Shown piece after piece: positions 63,011-64,000 of a stretch of DNA of 64,000 nt. The notes beneath the pieces are model-generated. The model made no database searches and was not told the DNA's origin. It worked only from the letters and a program-made list of their open reading frames with translations. The DNA is from Solimicrobium sp040544425 (lineage in GTDB: Bacteria > Pseudomonadota > Gammaproteobacteria > Burkholderiales > Burkholderiaceae_D), in assembly GCA_040544425.1 (NCBI GenBank), contig JBEONO010000015.1, positions 45,969-109,968 on the forward strand, written 5' to 3'. Numbering within the stretch: position 1 is the first letter of the stretch; every line of letters starts with the position of its first letter. The translations under genes and the position numbers were made by a program.

Positions 63011-64000
63011 CTAAAGTGGACCCATTGGGCAAGACAATTTTTCAGAGAATTTAAGCTGCATCCATTTTCTTCACTACAGCTGGTCGGCGCTGCCCCGTTT
63101 TCCTCAATTGTTCTCCACCTTAATTCGAACCACGTAGACTTTTCCACGGCGCCGCTCGCCGCTCCATGAACAGAGCAAGAGCGTGCGGCGCGGTGGTAAA
63201 GTCGGTCGTTGAGTCACACTATTACCGGTTCGGCCCGCTCCTGCTCTCGCTCCCTTGTTCCAAACTTGTCGACGATGACTGCTCCTCCGCCGACACCACT
63301 GGCATAAACTTCGTCTGGCGTGTGGTACCCAAGTGACTGGTGCGGCCTCTCCACGTTGTAGAACGCAAAGTATTGCGCCAGTCCCACCGTCAGCTCTGCC
63401 ATATTGGCATAACCTTTCAGGTACACGTCCTCATGCTTTACATTGCGCCACAAGCGCTCGACGAAGATGTTATCCAATGCCCGTCCGCGTCCGTCCATGC
63501 TGATGGCCACACCTTCGCGCTTGAGAACGTCCGTGAAGGCCGCGCTCGTAAATTGCGAGCCCTGGTCACTGTTGAACACGGCTGGACTGCCATACTCGCG
63601 CAGAGCGTCTTCCAGGCAGTCCACGCAGAACGATGCATCCATGCTGTTGCTCAACCTCCAGGACAGCACCTTGCGGCTGTACCAGTCGATCACCGCCACC
63701 AGATAGGCGAAACCACGCGCCAGCCTAATGTAGGTTATATCCGTACTCCACACCTGGTTTGTCCGTGTTACCGGCACGCCTCGTAGCAGATAGGGATAAA
63801 CCTTGTGTCCAGAATGTGGCTTGCTCGTGTTTGGCCCCGGTGCCATTCCCGCTAACCCCATACTGCGCATCAGCCGCTGCACACGCTTGCGATTGACTAC
63901 GTGACCAGCACGGCTCAGAAACACCACCATGCGCCGACTACCGTAAAACGGCCGGCTCGTGTATTCCTCATCGATCAACCGGCACAATAGCAAATCTTCA
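63011..64000 (-). mobile_element. Insertion sequence, IS3 family (incomplete, runs off the right edge)
   Basis: Begins at about 63011 where the dprA frame breaks (TAAAGTGGACCC just after the junction) and extends past the window end. It carries an OrfB-type transposase on the minus strand. Only one end is visible, so target duplication and the second terminal repeat cannot be checked. The transposase stops about 200 bases from the junction, which is more than usual for this family. Confidence 0.75.
63214..64000 (-). CDS. IS3-family transposase OrfB (N-terminus outside the window)
   Basis: At least 261 visible residues; the frame runs through the right edge (preceding residues read E-D-L), so the beginning lies outside and the TTG at 63993 is not the start. 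HTH_21 segment YTSRPFYGSRRM, then the rve integrase core with the DDE residues: Asp in WSTDITYIRLA, Asp in FNSDQGSQFT and Glu in NIFVERLWRNVKHEDVYL. FYNVERPHQSLGYHTPDEVY closes the domain. OrfA, which would be upstream on the minus strand, is not in view. No frameshift or stop is seen in the visible part. Confidence 0.9.
   Translation of the reverse strand, partial: EDLLLCRLIDEEYTSRPFYGSRRMVVFLSRAGHVVNRKRVQRLMRSMGLAGMAPGPNTSKPHSGHKVYPYLLRGVPVTRTNQVWSTDITYIRLARGFAYLVAVIDWYSRKVLSWRLSNSMDASFCVDCLEDALREYGSPAVFNSDQGSQFTSAAFTDVLKREGVAISMDGRGRALDNIFVERLWRNVKHEDVYLKGYANMAELTVGLAQYFAFYNVERPHQSLGYHTPDEVYASGVGGGAVIVDKFGTREREQERAEPVIV

Noticed and set aside
1..64000. CRISPR arrays, prophage genes, toxin-antitoxin pairs, restriction systems or biosynthetic clusters
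   Set aside because: No regularly spaced direct repeats and no genes of these types were seen. The window is core chromosome apart from the IS at the right edge.

Overview
This 64 kb window is a stretch of bacterial chromosome made almost entirely of housekeeping genes. Gene content and order point to a betaproteobacterium, most likely Oxalobacteraceae (Undibacterium or Herminiimonas-like). The main clues are the pilB-pilC-pilD-coaE-zapD-yacG block, dapF-DUF484-xerC, slmA-nucleotidase-argB, a DksA without a full set of zinc cysteines, and a SWIB-domain protein with a lysine/alanine-rich tail. Taxonomy is inferred from recalled synteny, not from a database search.

Layout. 1-7.3 kb: a SWIB protein cut by the window edge, a lytic transglycosylase with proS, rppH with a CNP1-like protein, proB, obgE, rpmA and rplU. 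7.7-18.4 kb: ispB, a CorC-like membrane protein, the type IV pilus assembly genes pilB-pilC-pilD running into coaE, zapD and yacG, a class I fumarase, murI and tRNA-His. 18.7-24.3 kb: a small phosphorelay set (receiver protein, Hpt protein, convergent membrane histidine kinase) and a TonB-dependent receptor. 24.5-30.5 kb: arfB, a heterodimeric ABC exporter, an M14 carboxypeptidase and metK. 30.8-40.5 kb: two lipid A acyltransferases, dapF, DUF484, xerC, a COG0523 metallochaperone, dksA, a STAS-like protein and hslVU.

40.5-48.2 kb: gpsA, an SH3 protein, secB, grxC and a rhodanese on the minus strand, divergent from gpmA, envC-like, ctpA, moeB and a 69-residue protein. The arrangement resembles yibN-grxC-secB-gpsA opposite gpm-envC in E. 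coli. 48.2-53.5 kb: a pabB-pabC fusion, slmA, a nucleotidase and argB, then an ECF sigma factor with a minimal zinc anti-sigma factor and a CWC protein. 53.7-64 kb: a soluble TPR-GAF histidine kinase, a GNAT protein, a small secreted Ala/Pro/Lys-rich protein, sppA, fmt-def, a LysM protein, and dprA cut by an IS3-family element that runs off the right edge.

The genes serve cell envelope and division (murI, zapD, slmA, envC, ctpA, lipid A acylation), translation (proS, fmt, def, metK, arfB, ribosomal proteins), proline, arginine and folate synthesis, and signalling. I see no CRISPR array, prophage, secretion island or obvious new multigene system. The observations most worth following are non-coding: a hairpin before metK whose loop can pair with the Shine-Dalgarno sequence, a short C-rich small-RNA candidate between fmt and sppA, and two C-tracts before the fumarase gene. 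Among the proteins, the disrupted dprA, the COG0523-dksA pairing and the compact sigma/anti-sigma/CWC operon stand out.
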